From assembly GCA_014728075.1 (NCBI GenBank), contig WJMG01000077.1:1-51272 (forward strand): a stretch of DNA of 51,272 nucleotides. Direction: 5' to 3'. Under the pieces are notes generated by a model. That model was not told the DNA's origin, ran no database searches, and saw nothing but the letters and a program-made list of their open reading frames with translations. A program made the position numbers and the translations under genes. Position 1 is the stretch's first letter. The number at the start of each line of letters is the position of its first letter. This stretch comes from Candidatus Omnitrophota bacterium (lineage in GTDB: Bacteria > Omnitrophota > Gorgyraeia > Tantalellales > Tantalellaceae). This document shows positions 33,456 to 42,428 of the stretch, piece by piece.

Positions 33456-33526
33456 CAGGTTCAGGTTTAGGTTTGGCAGGAATTATCTCTGAATCTCGTT
33501 CTAAACCCGAACCTGTAAAATTTTAC
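33456..33526 (+). repeat. CAGGTTCAGGTTTAG word hairpin
   Basis: The left arm (33456-33471) is CAGGTTCAGGTTTAGG. The right arm (33501-33515) is CTAAACCCGAACCTG, complementary at 13 of 15 positions across a 30-nt loop. The 12-bp palindrome GTAAAATTTTAC (33515-33526) follows and ends 3 bp before the next ATG. Confidence 0.6.
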
Positions 33527-33529
33527 AAT

Positions 33530-34564
33530 ATGAAACCTCGCATATTCAGGATAGACCAGTATAATATAGACCACGAAGCGCTTAAACAGGCCGCAGAGAT
33601 CGTGAACAACCGCGGGCTGGTGGCTTTTCCCACCGAAACCGTTTACGGCCTCGGGGCCAACGCGCTTGATCCCAAAGCCGTTACCCGTATCTTTGAAGCT
33701 AAAAAAAGGCCCCTCGACGACCCTCTCATAGTACACATTTCGCGGAAAGAGGACCTCGGCAGGCTGGCAAAGGAAGTCCCTCATGAAGCCGAAAGGCTGA
33801 TAGAATGCTTCTGGCCCGGTCCTCTTACGGTCGTGCTCAGGAAGTCCGAGCTGGTGCCGGACATTGTTACCACCGGTCTTGAGACCGTGGCTATACGCAT
33901 GCCCTCGAACGAAGTGGCTTCGAGTTTTATAGAAGCGGCCGGAACGCCTATAGCGGCTCCTTCCGCCAACCTTTTCGGAAGGCCTTCACCGACTACCGCG
34001 CAGCATGTTGTAGAGGACCTGGGGGGAAATATCGACGCCGTAATAGACGGAGGAAAGACCGAGATAGGGATAGAGTCTTCCGTTATCGAGTTCATTGACG
34101 GGAGGATAGTCCTCCTCCGGCCGGGGGGCATCGACCTTGAGGAGATAAGCCGGTATGCGGAGAAGGTCGAGGTCTATTCCGGGCCCGAGGCCTCTTCGCC
34201 GTCACCTGGAAAATATCCCCAGCATTATTCTCCGGAAGCCAGGGTAATCGTTGTAGAGGAGGGGGAAGGTCAGATAGAAAGAGTGCTATCCCTCGCCGAA
34301 GAGAAGGCTTCGCGCGGTATAAAGACTGGCATAATGTCCCTTCAGGAACACGCTGACAAATACAGGGGATATCAGGTCAAGGTCCTGGGCCCCGCCGGCG
34401 ACAGCAGGATATGTGCCTCCAGGCTTTTCAGTATACTGAGGGAATTCGATAAAGAAGGAGTCGATGTCATAATTGCCGAGGGTATAAACGAAAAAGGCAT
34501 GGGGCTGGCGGTTATGAACAGATTAAAGAAGGCCGCCGGACCTGAAATGGAATTTGAATTCTAG
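33530..34564 (+). CDS. Threonylcarbamoyl-AMP synthase (Sua5/YrdC family)
   Basis: A 344-residue enzyme making threonylcarbamoyl-AMP from threonine, bicarbonate and ATP for the t6A37 modification of tRNA. The YrdC domain shows FPTETVYGLGANA, KRPLDDPLIVHI, CFWPGPLTVVL and APSANLFGRPSPTTAQHV. A C-terminal Sua5 domain follows a linker at about residue 205 (PSPGKYPQHYSPEA), so it is the long Sua5 type. ATG 33530 starts the conserved region. The palindrome directly upstream leaves no Shine-Dalgarno sequence. Converges with the next gene, 23 bp between stops. Confidence 0.93.
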   Translation: MKPRIFRIDQYNIDHEALKQAAEIVNNRGLVAFPTETVYGLGANALDPKAVTRIFEAKKRPLDDPLIVHISRKEDLGRLAKEVPHEAERLIECFWPGPLTVVLRKSELVPDIVTTGLETVAIRMPSNEVASSFIEAAGTPIAAPSANLFGRPSPTTAQHVVEDLGGNIDAVIDGGKTEIGIESSVIEFIDGRIVLLRPGGIDLEEISRYAEKVEVYSGPEASSPSPGKYPQHYSPEARVIVVEEGEGQIERVLSLAEEKASRGIKTGIMSLQEHADKYRGYQVKVLGPAGDSRICASRLFSILREFDKEGVDVIIAEGINEKGMGLAVMNRLKKAAGPEMEFEF

Positions 34565-34587
34565 CGCTCCGCGCCGTCCCGGTACGA

Positions 34588-35817
34588 TCAATAACCTTCC
34601 ACGAAAAAGTGTTTTCTCAAAAAACCGCGCAACTCCTCGTTTGAGGCAACTTCATCGTAAGAAAAAAGTACTATTCCCGGGGTGTCGGTCCCCTTTATCT
34701 TCGTTATCTGATCCTTGAGGGTGGGAAGGTCGTCCTTGAGAAGATAAGCCCCGAGACCCGTCATAACTCTATCTTCCAGTCCCGGAAGGGACATGGCCTC
34801 CGATCTGAGAACCATGTATCTCGTGTCGTCCGTATAGTTCATCAAAATTATATTGTCGGCCGTTCTTTCCTTCAGCCATGTTGTCCAGTCCTGGAAAGTA
34901 TCGAGGTAGGTCCTGTCAACGGAAGGAACGATGGTGCAGGAAACCTGTATGCCGGGGGAGGAGGATTCCGCCGCCTCTGCCGCTTTCTTGACCAGTAAAG
35001 ACACCCTGTCCCTTCGCCACTCGTCCCATTTGTAATAATTGGAACGGAGAGGCTTCATCGTCCTCGGGTCAAGGCCGGTCGAGTCCTTGAAGGCCTCCAG
35101 GTTCTTTTCGCCGTATCCGTAGCTTATGCCGTGTGACGAAAATCTGGATCCGGGTATGGATGGCACGGCCGAAGGGTATCTTATGTAGTCCATGTGTATA
35201 CCGTCCAGGCCGGGATATCTTCCTGCTACTTCCCCGACTATGGATGAAATGTATTCCCTCACCCGTGGGTCCCCGGGTTCGAGAAAGAGCTGGTTTTCCC
35301 TGATGTAATATTTGTCCAGTTCATCCCGGTCGTTCTTTCTGAGGGGAGTACGGCCGTACTGGTCTATGGTAAGCACGCTTTTGCCGAACTTTTTTACTAT
35401 ATTCGCGTCCTCGTTATGGGCTATGCTCAACATGTTGAGCCAGGCGTGTACCTTTATACCGGTTTCCTCCGTACGGGAAAGGAGATATTCTATCATATCC
35501 CGCCCGCCGGAAGAGGCGAGCATGCGTTCGTAGGCGGAAGCGTCGGTTATCTTTGAATCGTAATAGGCCTTGTCGGCGCGGTAAACCTGAAGATAGATAT
35601 CTTTTATTCCGGCGAATTGACATGTTTCGATCAGTTTGTCGGCGTTCTCTTCGGTGTACAGTACCTTTTCCGGTGAGAAAACGGTTATCCATACCCCCAG
35701 ACGGGGGAGGGGTTTGTCCCGGGTTTCCGAGACAGCCTCTGAAGATAGAAGGAAGCAAAGCGCGATAAGGATGACCGTTAGTGCGATCGGTATTTTCAGA
35801 TGGGTGTATGCTTTCAT
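34588..35817 (-). CDS. Secreted glycoside-hydrolase-like protein (GHL10/YngK family)
   Basis: A 409-residue exported protein. An N-terminal hydrophobic segment (KIPIALTVILIALCFLLS, about residues 8-25) acts as signal or anchor; the C in ALCFLLSS is not a good lipobox. The mature part is a TIM-barrel of the GHL10 (UPF0748) type: GVWITVF near the start, IKDIYLQVYR, GIKVHAWLN, and LDGIHMDYIRYP, where Asp sits at a barrel strand end. Related proteins act on glycans, but substrates are unproven. The start is chosen as ATG 35817 because the signal begins there; an in-frame start at 35982 would run through repeat spacer. Confidence 0.78.
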   Translation of the reverse strand: MKAYTHLKIPIALTVILIALCFLLSSEAVSETRDKPLPRLGVWITVFSPEKVLYTEENADKLIETCQFAGIKDIYLQVYRADKAYYDSKITDASAYERMLASSGGRDMIEYLLSRTEETGIKVHAWLNMLSIAHNEDANIVKKFGKSVLTIDQYGRTPLRKNDRDELDKYYIRENQLFLEPGDPRVREYISSIVGEVAGRYPGLDGIHMDYIRYPSAVPSIPGSRFSSHGISYGYGEKNLEAFKDSTGLDPRTMKPLRSNYYKWDEWRRDRVSLLVKKAAEAAESSSPGIQVSCTIVPSVDRTYLDTFQDWTTWLKERTADNIILMNYTDDTRYMVLRSEAMSLPGLEDRVMTGLGAYLLKDDLPTLKDQITKIKGTDTPGIVLFSYDEVASNEELRGFLRKHFFVEGY

Positions 35818-35935
35818 TACTATCAATGGTAGTGAAAATTGAGGAAAAGTCAAGCCCGGATGAGATTGAGGCGCATATGGAGGGTAAAGGAGCTTAAGAA
35901 CAGGTGTCAGGCTTCGGAAGACGAAAGCCGCGGGT

Positions 35936-35973
35936 TTTGTACCGGGTACGAAGCCAAGGCGGTACCTGTCCCC
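35936..35973 (+). repeat. GTACC repeat element, copy 2 (partial)
   Basis: TTTGTACCGGGTACGAAGCC and then AAGGCGGTACCTGTCCCC, matching the right-hand part of copies 1 and 3 with one GTACCGGGTAC palindrome missing. Same orientation as the other copies. It lies in the spacer between thyX and the GHL10-like gene. Confidence 0.65.
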
Positions 35974-36020
35974 GTCCCGCAAACCCGTTTTAGTTCTGAC
36001 ATCTGAAAGCTGCTATGCCT

Positions 36021-36770
36021 CTAGCCTCTGGCCTCGCGCCTCGAGCCCGCCGAAGGCGGATACTTTCCGCAGGTGAATTTCTGCCCCTCGGGGCAGAAAC
36101 CCAGGTTTTCGCATTTGGCCCCGGCATTCCCGAAGACCTCGGGCAATTCTTTTTTGCAGATGTCGAGCATGGCGTTCGCCAGGGCGCAGATCTCCCACTG
36201 CGCTCTGGCGCAGCAGCGGTGATAGAAGAAGTTCTTGAGGGAGCGGCAGTTCATGGTCAGGACTATCTTTGTTTCCGCTGCCTGCGGAAGCACGAACCGG
36301 GCGTCCTGGTTGGCTTTTTCGCCCTGAATCCCTTTTGTTTTAAGAAGGCCAAGAAGGTCGTTATAACCTTCTTGAATAAGTTCCATTATCCCCAGAAAAC
36401 GGGAGTTAAGTTCCCTGTCGTTCCGTAAAGAAGGGGGGATTATGAAATCGAAATGTGATTCTTTGACATATCTCTGGCTCTGCTGGGAATAAGAAGCGAG
36501 GCGGTGCCTTACCAGCTGGTGGGTAAGGGCTCTGGAGACTCCCTCTACCGCGAAAGTGAACTTGACATGTTCCAGCGGGCTTTCGTGTCCGCTTTCTATG
36601 ACCTTTCTGACAAAGGAACTTATTTTTTCTGTGTTTTTTTCACGGCGCGAATTCTCAAATATATTCCCGGAGAATTCCGCGGAATAGCATTGCCTGCAGG
36701 CGGAATATATTATTGACAGGGCATTATCGGTCTTATCGAGCAGTTTGATATTTAATTTCGCTTCAGGCAT
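36021..36770 (-). CDS. thyX: Flavin-dependent thymidylate synthase
   Basis: A 249-residue FAD enzyme making dTMP from dUMP using methylene-THF and NADPH. The ThyX motif RHRxxSxxxxSxR is RHRLASYSQQSQR (88-100). ESGHESPLEHVKFTF precedes it, and the C-terminal part has LKNFFYHRCCARAQWEI. The extended C-terminal tail with several cysteines (CENLGFCPEGQKFTCGKYPP) is longer than in short ThyX forms. It starts 12 bp after apt, so the two form an operon. Confidence 0.96.
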   Translation of the reverse strand: MPEAKLNIKLLDKTDNALSIIYSACRQCYSAEFSGNIFENSRREKNTEKISSFVRKVIESGHESPLEHVKFTFAVEGVSRALTHQLVRHRLASYSQQSQRYVKESHFDFIIPPSLRNDRELNSRFLGIMELIQEGYNDLLGLLKTKGIQGEKANQDARFVLPQAAETKIVLTMNCRSLKNFFYHRCCARAQWEICALANAMLDICKKELPEVFGNAGAKCENLGFCPEGQKFTCGKYPPSAGSRREARG

Positions 36771-36782
36771 TACTTTTACCGC

Positions 36783-37319
36783 TTATTTGCTGTCAACACA
36801 TTCGTTTTCGTAGTTTATAAGTGTCCGGGGTTCGTATTTCCCGATCTTTTCCCCGTATTTCAGGAAAGGAAGGCCTATTACTGAGAATATGCCGGCCACT
36901 TCCGCTCCCTGGGTTTCTATCATCGATGCCACCGCTTCCAGTGTGCCTCCGGTTGCTATAAGGTCGTCGACGATGAGCCATTTCTTTCCGGGGGTAAGGT
37001 CGGATTTGTGTATCTCCAGGGTTTCCTCCCCGTACTCAAGGGAATAACTTTTCCCTATTATGTCTCCCGGAAGTTTTCCCTGCTTTCTGGCAAGGACAAG
37101 AGGAAGTTTCTTTTGAAGCGCGAAGGGAGCTCCCAGCAGGAAACCGCGGCTTTCGATGGCGATGACACCGTCTATTTCCGTGTCCCTATACAATTCCTCC
37201 ATTTTTTTTAATGTGTAGCTTAAGGCTTCCGGATCGGCGAACAGGCTTGTTATATCGTAAAAAAGTATTCCGGGTTTAGGAAAGTTCGGGACTTTTCTTA
37301 TGACTTTGTCGAGGTCCAT
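36783..37319 (-). CDS. apt: Adenine phosphoribosyltransferase
   Basis: A 178-residue purine salvage enzyme joining adenine and PRPP to AMP. Marks are VPNFPKPGILFYDIT, VIAIESRGFLLGAPFA and the PRPP motif WLIVDDLIATGGTL. ATG 37319 has AAGGAGATG just upstream. An upstream in-frame start at 37433 lies across the hppA terminator and is rejected. Upstream partner of thyX. Confidence 0.96.
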   Translation of the reverse strand: MDLDKVIRKVPNFPKPGILFYDITSLFADPEALSYTLKKMEELYRDTEIDGVIAIESRGFLLGAPFALQKKLPLVLARKQGKLPGDIIGKSYSLEYGEETLEIHKSDLTPGKKWLIVDDLIATGGTLEAVASMIETQGAEVAGIFSVIGLPFLKYGEKIGKYEPRTLINYENECVDSK

Positions 37320-37383
37320 GGCATCTCCTTGGGTTTGATCTTTAAGCGGGCCGGATAAGGCCCGCGAACCGGATCGGATATAA

Positions 37384-37421
37384 AAATCCCGCGCCTTCGT
37401 TTTGCTGAAGACGCGGGATTT
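37384..37421 (-). terminator. Intrinsic terminator of hppA
   Basis: On the minus strand AAATCCCGCG and CGCGGGATTT form the outer stem with an inner CTTC/GAAG pairing, followed by TTTTATA. It lies 21 bp after the hppA stop and before apt. Confidence 0.85.
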
Positions 37422-37441
37422 ATTATAACCCAATCAGGGGT

Positions 37442-39418
37442 TTAGAACAACCCCGTGAACCACTGGTTAAGCGTCACGAAAAGGCCGCCGAACACAAGGG
37501 ATACTATGCCCATAAGCTTGATAAGTATGTTCATGGCTGGCCCTGTAGTGTCCTTGAAAGGGTCTCCGACCGTATCTCCTACGACGGCAGCCGAATGGGT
37601 TTCGGTGCCCTTGCCTCCGAAATTGCCTTCTTCGATCCATTTTTTGGCGTTGTCCCAGGCTCCGCCGCCGTTGGACATCATTATCCCGAGGAGAACGCCG
37701 CTGACCGTCGCCCCGGCAAGAAAACCTCCGAGCGCCTCTACTCCAAGCATTGTGCCTACGAGAAAAGGAGCGGCCAGGGCCACTATGCCCGGAAGGACCA
37801 TTTCCTTGAGGGCGCCTTTAGTGGCTATGTCTATGCAGCTCTGGGTATCAGGCTTGGCTTCGCCTTCAAGCAAGCCCTTTATTTCCCGGAACTGTCTTCG
37901 GATCTCCTGTACGAGACTTTCGGCCGCTCTACCGACGGCTTTAAGGGTCATCGCGGCTATGGCGAAAGGAACAAGGGCCCCTATGAAAAGGCCTACGACC
38001 GGTACGGGTTTTATCAGGTCGATGGCCTGAAGCCCGGTAACTTTCTGGAAAGCGGCAAAAAGGGCGAGCGCCGTGAGCGCCGCGGAACCGATAGCGAAAC
38101 CCTTGCCTATGGCAGCGGTGGTATTGCCGAGGGAGTCAAGCTTGTCGGTTATTACCCTTACTCCCTTATCGAGGCCTGCCATTTCGGATATCCCCCCAGC
38201 GTTATCGGCTATGGGGCCGTAAGAGTCGGTTGACATGACTATTCCTATGGTACCGAGCATGCTTATGGCCGCGAGGCCTATGCCGTAAAGCTGGCCGAAA
38301 TGAAAAGCTATGAGCATCGCTCCGCCTATTGTAAGTATAGGGAGTATAGTGCTTTCAAACCCTACGGCAAGCCCGGATACTATGGCGGTGGCGGGGCCCG
38401 ATTTACAGCTTTCCGCTATGTATCTGATGGGCCGGGAAGCGGTGAAATACTCGCTTTCCAGTCCTATCAATATGCCGGCGGAAAGACCGGAAAGAATGAC
38501 CCAGAAGTAATCGATAGTACCGAACATGGACTGCGCGGTGAAATAAGCTCCACCGAGAAATAGCACCGCGGCTATCAGGGTAGAGTTCCTCAGGGCAGTC
38601 GCCGGGTTCATCTTTTTCAGGAATCCCATGGAAAGTACGCTGAGCATAGAAGCTACCAGTCCGATAGCTATAAGTATCAGGGGAAAGGACATCGTGGCGG
38701 ACGGATTTGACATGACGGCTCCTATTGCCATCGTAGCTATAACCGAACCTACATAGGACTCGAAAAGATCGGCTCCCATGCCCGCCGTATCACCCACATT
38801 GTCCCCGACATTGTCGGCGATGACACCGGGATTCCTGGGATCGTCTTCCGGGATCCCGGCCTCCACTTTACCTACGAGATCGGACCCCATATCCGCCGCT
38901 TTGGTGAATATGCCGCCGCCTACACGGGCGAAGAGGGCGATGGAGCTCGCTCCGAGCGCGAAACCCGTGATTATACCGGTATCTTTTGTTATGAGGTACC
39001 AGGTGCCTACTCCCAGTACCCCAAGAGCGGCTACCGTTATGCCCATAACGGAGCCACCCTTAAAGGCGACATTCAGCGCCTCAGGCGCGCCCAGGGATCT
39101 CGCGGCTTCGCAAGTTCTTGCGCTGGAACGGGTTGCGGCCTTCATGCCTATAAATCCGGCCAGCATGGAACAGAAAGCGCCTGAAAGATAGGCAACGGCC
39201 GTCATCAGCGAAAGGAACTTTGCCATTATGGCGAACATGACCACTATAAATATCAAGATTATGCGGTATTCGCTGGCGAGGAAGACCATAGCTCCTTTAT
39301 GGACTTCATTCGCGATATAGCGCATTTTTTCGTTGCCTTCGGGTTTCTTCATGAGAGCGAAGAAGGTCCAGAGGGCGAAAAGCAACCCCACGACACCCAG
39401 GATCGGTACGATGATCAT
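37442..39418 (-). CDS. hppA: Membrane-bound pyrophosphatase, K+-stimulated type
   Basis: A 658-residue, about 16-segment ion pump that moves H+ and/or Na+ outward using PPi hydrolysis. The PPi site is visible in [15 protein letters not shown] (181-195), [19 protein letters not shown] (202-220), [18 protein letters not shown] (398-415) and the late [12 protein letters not shown]...[20 protein letters not shown] (431-436) has Ala where K+-independent enzymes have Lys, so this is the K+-dependent class. The transported ion is not decided from sequence alone. AAAGGAGATACT precedes ATG. It saves energy by recycling PPi from biosynthesis. Confidence 0.95.
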   Translation of the reverse strand: MIIVPILGVVGLLFALWTFFALMKKPEGNEKMRYIANEVHKGAMVFLASEYRIILIFIVVMFAIMAKFLSLMTAVAYLSGAFCSMLAGFIGMKAATRSSARTCEAARSLGAPEALNVAFKGGSVMGITVAALGVLGVGTWYLITKDTGIITGFALGASSIALFARVGGGIFTKAADMGSDLVGKVEAGIPEDDPRNPGVIADNVGDNVGDTAGMGADLFESYVGSVIATMAIGAVMSNPSATMSFPLILIAIGLVASMLSVLSMGFLKKMNPATALRNSTLIAAVLFLGGAYFTAQSMFGTIDYFWVILSGLSAGILIGLESEYFTASRPIRYIAESCKSGPATAIVSGLAVGFESTILPILTIGGAMLIAFHFGQLYGIGLAAISMLGTIGIVMSTDSYGPIADNAGGISEMAGLDKGVRVITDKLDSLGNTTAAIGKGFAIGSAALTALALFAAFQKVTGLQAIDLIKPVPVVGLFIGALVPFAIAAMTLKAVGRAAESLVQEIRRQFREIKGLLEGEAKPDTQSCIDIATKGALKEMVLPGIVALAAPFLVGTMLGVEALGGFLAGATVSGVLLGIMMSNGGGAWDNAKKWIEEGNFGGKGTETHSAAVVGDTVGDPFKDTTGPAMNILIKLMGIVSLVFGGLFVTLNQWFTGLF

Positions 39419-39482
39419 TGTAGTATCTCCTTTTTTTGCTGATAAGTGGTTTTAGACGAAGAATACACAAATACAAGGGGAC

Positions 39483-39511
39483 AAGATAACATATTTAAAT
39501 AGGATTTTCAA
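39483..39511 (-). promoter_or_regulatory. Promoter of hppA
   Basis: On the minus strand TTGAAA (39511-39506) and TATCTT (39488-39483) have a 17-bp spacer. Transcription would start near 39476, giving a leader of about 58 nt. Confidence 0.55.
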
Positions 39512-39612
39512 CAGAAAACGGCCGTCCGCAAAACTGAAAGCAGGGACAACATTTATTGAATGCGATCGACAGAAGGAATTTTCGGGAGCTTTGCGGCGGG
39601 TTCAGGGGCGGA

Positions 39613-39987
39613 TCATCCGATAGTATCCTTTATGCATTTAAGGATCTCGTCCGGCCAGATGAATTTGGACATGACCTTTTCGGCGCCCTCTTTTTTTGCT
39701 TCTTCGATAAGTTCGTTGGAAATAAAAGCGGTGAGGATGAATACGCGGTTATCTCTGCTCTGTTTTTTTATGCGTTTCAGCAATTCCAGTCCGTTCATTT
39801 CGGGCATCTTGTAATCTATGATTATCAGTGAGAATCGGGTGGACCCTACTATGTTAAGCGCTTCCAGGGGATTTGTCGTGTAGCTTATCTCATAGCCGGG
39901 TTCAAGGGAAAGCACATCCGCCAGGGATTCGCACATATCCTTGTCGTCGTCCACGAGCAGTATTTTCTGTTTTCTGTCTTTTGTCAT
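39613..39987 (-). CDS. Stand-alone response regulator receiver
   Basis: A 124-residue CheY-like domain with no output domain. The acidic pocket is DDD (13-15), the phosphorylated Asp is D58 in IIIDYKMPEMNG, the Thr/Ser switch is in ILTAF, and the conserved Lys is K108. It overlaps the kinase gene by ATGA and so is its partner. With no DNA-binding part it must act by protein contact or as a phosphate sink. Confidence 0.9.
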   Translation of the reverse strand: MTKDRKQKILLVDDDKDMCESLADVLSLEPGYEISYTTNPLEALNIVGSTRFSLIIIDYKMPEMNGLELLKRIKKQSRDNRVFILTAFISNELIEEAKKEGAEKVMSKFIWPDEILKCIKDTIG

Positions 39988-41579
39988 TTTTTAAGGGGCC
40001 TTGAAGACGGAAGCTGGATCACGAAGCATGAGCCTTCTTTACCGGTGTCCTCGAGGTAAAGCCTTCCGTCGTTAGCTTCAATTATCGATTTTGATATCGG
40101 GAGTCCCAGGCCTGTTCCGGTTATTTTGGTGCTGTAAAAAAGGTTGAATATTTTGTTCTGGGCGCTCTGGGCTATACCTGGCCCGGCGTCACATAACCGT
40201 ATGTTGACCACGCTTCCGTCGGGAGAAGGAAAAGCGTGTATGTCCAGGGACCCGGTCTCTCCCATGGCCTGATAAGCGTTGAGCACAAGGTTCCTGATAA
40301 CGCTGTAGAGCTGGTGGAAGTCCATGAAGACCATAAGTTCATCCTCTTTATCGTATTTTACCGTGGCCTTGATACCCTCGGGAGTTTCCACATCTTTCAG
40401 GACTTCGTCCACGCACTCCTTGATGGAAACGGTCCTGGCAACATGCGCTTTTACGCGGGAGTAGCTTAAAATGCTTTCCAGGATGTTACTGGAAAGTTTT
40501 ATCTTGTTCTCAAGTACCCGCAAGCGCTTTTCAAAAAGGTCCCTGTTCTCGCTACCTTCTTTTCTCAGGAGGTAGACCGAATTATTGATTATGCTCAAAG
40601 GCGTGCGCAGCTCGTGAGCTATCTGGCCGGCCAGCTTGCCGAGTACCGCCAGCTTGTCCTTTTCCACCATTTTCTGGCTCATTAACTGTATCTGGCGGGT
40701 TTTCGCTTTTACGGTGGCGTTCAGCGATATTACCCATAATATGCCCGCCAGTATGAGCATTAACAGCGTTATCCCCGAAGTCATAAGGACTACCATTTTC
40801 CAGGGGAAAGGGCCAGCCAGTCTCAGGCTGAACCATTTACGCTTCAGTTTTCCTATGGTTCCGTTGGCCCTGAGGGTGCCGATGCCTTTGTTTACCACAG
40901 AAAGAAGCTCGTGGTTCTTATGGCTGATAGCGAGCGAATAGTCGTAGGCTTTGTCAACGGGCGGCGCGACGAGTTTGATGCCCCGGAAGCCATACTTCTG
41001 TATGTAGTAAGACGCTACATTGGATTCGCATATAAAGGCCGTGACTTCACGGTTTTCCAGTTTTTTCAGGCCCTCGTAGACAGTGTCTGTAAGTATCAGC
41101 TGTATACGGTTGTCCTGCATGAAGCGTTCTTTAAGCGGACTGTCTTTGTTGACGGCTACGAGAGTGCCTTCAAGCGATTTCATTGAATTGACATAAGTGT
41201 TGGAATAATCGACGAAGATGCCGAATTCCAGTTTGGCTACGGGCTCCGAATACGCCAGGTACCCGTTATGTTTTGGTTTCACGGGAAGGCCGATTATCCC
41301 GGATATTTTTCCGTTCCTTAGTTTGTCCAGGCATTCTTCGGCCGGCATTAAGCGTATCTCGATGTTCCTGTTGATGGTGGCCGCCAGGATCTTCACCAGG
41401 TCGACCGTATAACCGGCAGGGGCGTTGTTCTCTATGAAGGAATAGGGAGGGAGATCGCTATTTCCCCCAAAGACGAGTTTTTTATTTTCGCCGGCGGGTT
41501 TAGCGGCCTCAGCGGACAGGCAAAGCGCGATCGATAAAACGGCCAGGGCGGTTATTTTTTGGAATACCTTATTTTTCAA
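39984..41579 (-). CDS. Histidine kinase with periplasmic solute-binding sensor domain
   Basis: A 531-residue sensor. A signal peptide (1-25) leads to one family-3 solute-binding domain (about 34-253: YSFIENNAPAGYTVDLV...GIGTLRANGTIGKLKRKW). One membrane segment follows (262-285), then HisKA with H322 in AHELRTPLSIINNS, and a HATPase domain with N-box LVLNAYQAMG, DAGPGI and GTGLGLPISKS. The sensor likely binds an amino acid or similar small solute. It starts with TTG; the ribosome site is weak. It overlaps its receiver by ATGA. Confidence 0.92.
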   Translation of the reverse strand: MKNKVFQKITALAVLSIALCLSAEAAKPAGENKKLVFGGNSDLPPYSFIENNAPAGYTVDLVKILAATINRNIEIRLMPAEECLDKLRNGKISGIIGLPVKPKHNGYLAYSEPVAKLEFGIFVDYSNTYVNSMKSLEGTLVAVNKDSPLKERFMQDNRIQLILTDTVYEGLKKLENREVTAFICESNVASYYIQKYGFRGIKLVAPPVDKAYDYSLAISHKNHELLSVVNKGIGTLRANGTIGKLKRKWFSLRLAGPFPWKMVVLMTSGITLLMLILAGILWVISLNATVKAKTRQIQLMSQKMVEKDKLAVLGKLAGQIAHELRTPLSIINNSVYLLRKEGSENRDLFEKRLRVLENKIKLSSNILESILSYSRVKAHVARTVSIKECVDEVLKDVETPEGIKATVKYDKEDELMVFMDFHQLYSVIRNLVLNAYQAMGETGSLDIHAFPSPDGSVVNIRLCDAGPGIAQSAQNKIFNLFYSTKITGTGLGLPISKSIIEANDGRLYLEDTGKEGSCFVIQLPSSRPLKK

Positions 41580-41733
41580 GTATCTTACTGCCTTTCCAGA
41601 GTATAGGTTGATCTCAATGGTGGTCGATAATTAAATTATATATGCAGTAATGATTATATGCAAGAGTATATGTGGAGGCAAGGTATGGTCGGGTTTTAAA
41701 AAGGTGAAAGATTTCATCCCGGGATCTGCCGAT

Positions 41734-41794
41734 GTACCGGGTACCGTTCCAGCTTTGTACCGGGTACCGAACCGAGGCGGTACCTGTCCCCACC
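41734..41794 (+). repeat. GTACC repeat element, copy 3
   Basis: Nearly identical to copy 1 (12166-12226): GTACCGGGTACCGTTCCAGC, then TTTGTACCGGGTACCG and GGCGGTACCTGTCCCCACC. Differences lie mainly in the stretch after the second palindrome. It sits in the 291-bp spacer between the kinase gene and 41871, which is otherwise non-coding. Confidence 0.7.
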
Positions 41795-41818
41795 CATTAG
41801 GTTCTATCGATATACCGG

Positions 41819-41847
41819 TTGTTGAGCTTTGTTTTTGATGTTAAAAT
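41819..41847 (+). promoter_or_regulatory. Extended -10 promoter
   Basis: TTGTTG (41819-41824) and TAAAAT (41842-41847) have a 17-bp spacer. TGT precedes the -10 box, an extended -10. It serves the gene at 41871, about 17 nt after the predicted start. Confidence 0.55.
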
Positions 41848-41870
41848 AAAGCATCAGAAAGGCTAAGATC

Positions 41871-42362
41871 ATGGCGTGTGGACCGGTAAAAAAGAGAAGT
41901 GAAAAGACTCTGGCACTGGACCTGGGGCTTCATTTGTTCCTGGCGGTGGTCCTGGGTGTTATTTTCTTTAAGCTCACCGGAGGATGGAAATGGCCGGTAC
42001 TTGTTTTTGCAGGGGGTGTCCTGATAGATCTGGATCATCTTTGGGACCATTTTCTTTATTTCGGGAATAAGGGGACTTTAAGGGATTTTTTCGGGCACAA
42101 ATACCTGTGTTCGGGAAAGGTGTACATATTGTTCCATTCCTGGGAGATAGTTATACTTGTCGCTTTATCCGGATTTTTTGTCCCGTGGGCCATTCCTTTA
42201 TCGTGCGGTATGGCGGCCCATCTTCTGGTCGATCAGTTCCTCAGCCACAGCAACGAGCCGTTTTTTTATTTTTTCGTGTACAGGGCGTACCGGAAATTCA
42301 ACTTGAGGGAACTATTACCCGGAAGGATTCCCGAGGAATATCTTGAACGCAACGGTGTATAA
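41871..42362 (+). CDS. Membrane protein, YdjM/DUF457-like predicted metal-dependent hydrolase
   Basis: A 163-residue membrane protein with about four hydrophobic segments. Polar residues cluster in DLDHLWDH (about 53-60), HSWE (about 90) and HLLVDQ (about 118-123), the pattern of the YdjM/DUF457 group of putative membrane metal-dependent hydrolases. The biochemical role is unproven for the whole family. AGAAAGGCTAAG precedes the ATG. The next gene starts 66 bp downstream. Confidence 0.65.
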   Translation: MACGPVKKRSEKTLALDLGLHLFLAVVLGVIFFKLTGGWKWPVLVFAGGVLIDLDHLWDHFLYFGNKGTLRDFFGHKYLCSGKVYILFHSWEIVILVALSGFFVPWAIPLSCGMAAHLLVDQFLSHSNEPFFYFFVYRAYRKFNLRELLPGRIPEEYLERNGV

Positions 42363-42428
42363 GGTATAATAGTTGGAAATACCTAAGTCAGCACCGGGAG
42401 ACTGCATTAGAAAATACATGGAGGAAAA

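Noticed and set aside
39984-41579. Frameshift between histidine kinase and receiver
   Set aside because: The genes overlap by ATGA with complete domains on both sides, a normal coupled pair.
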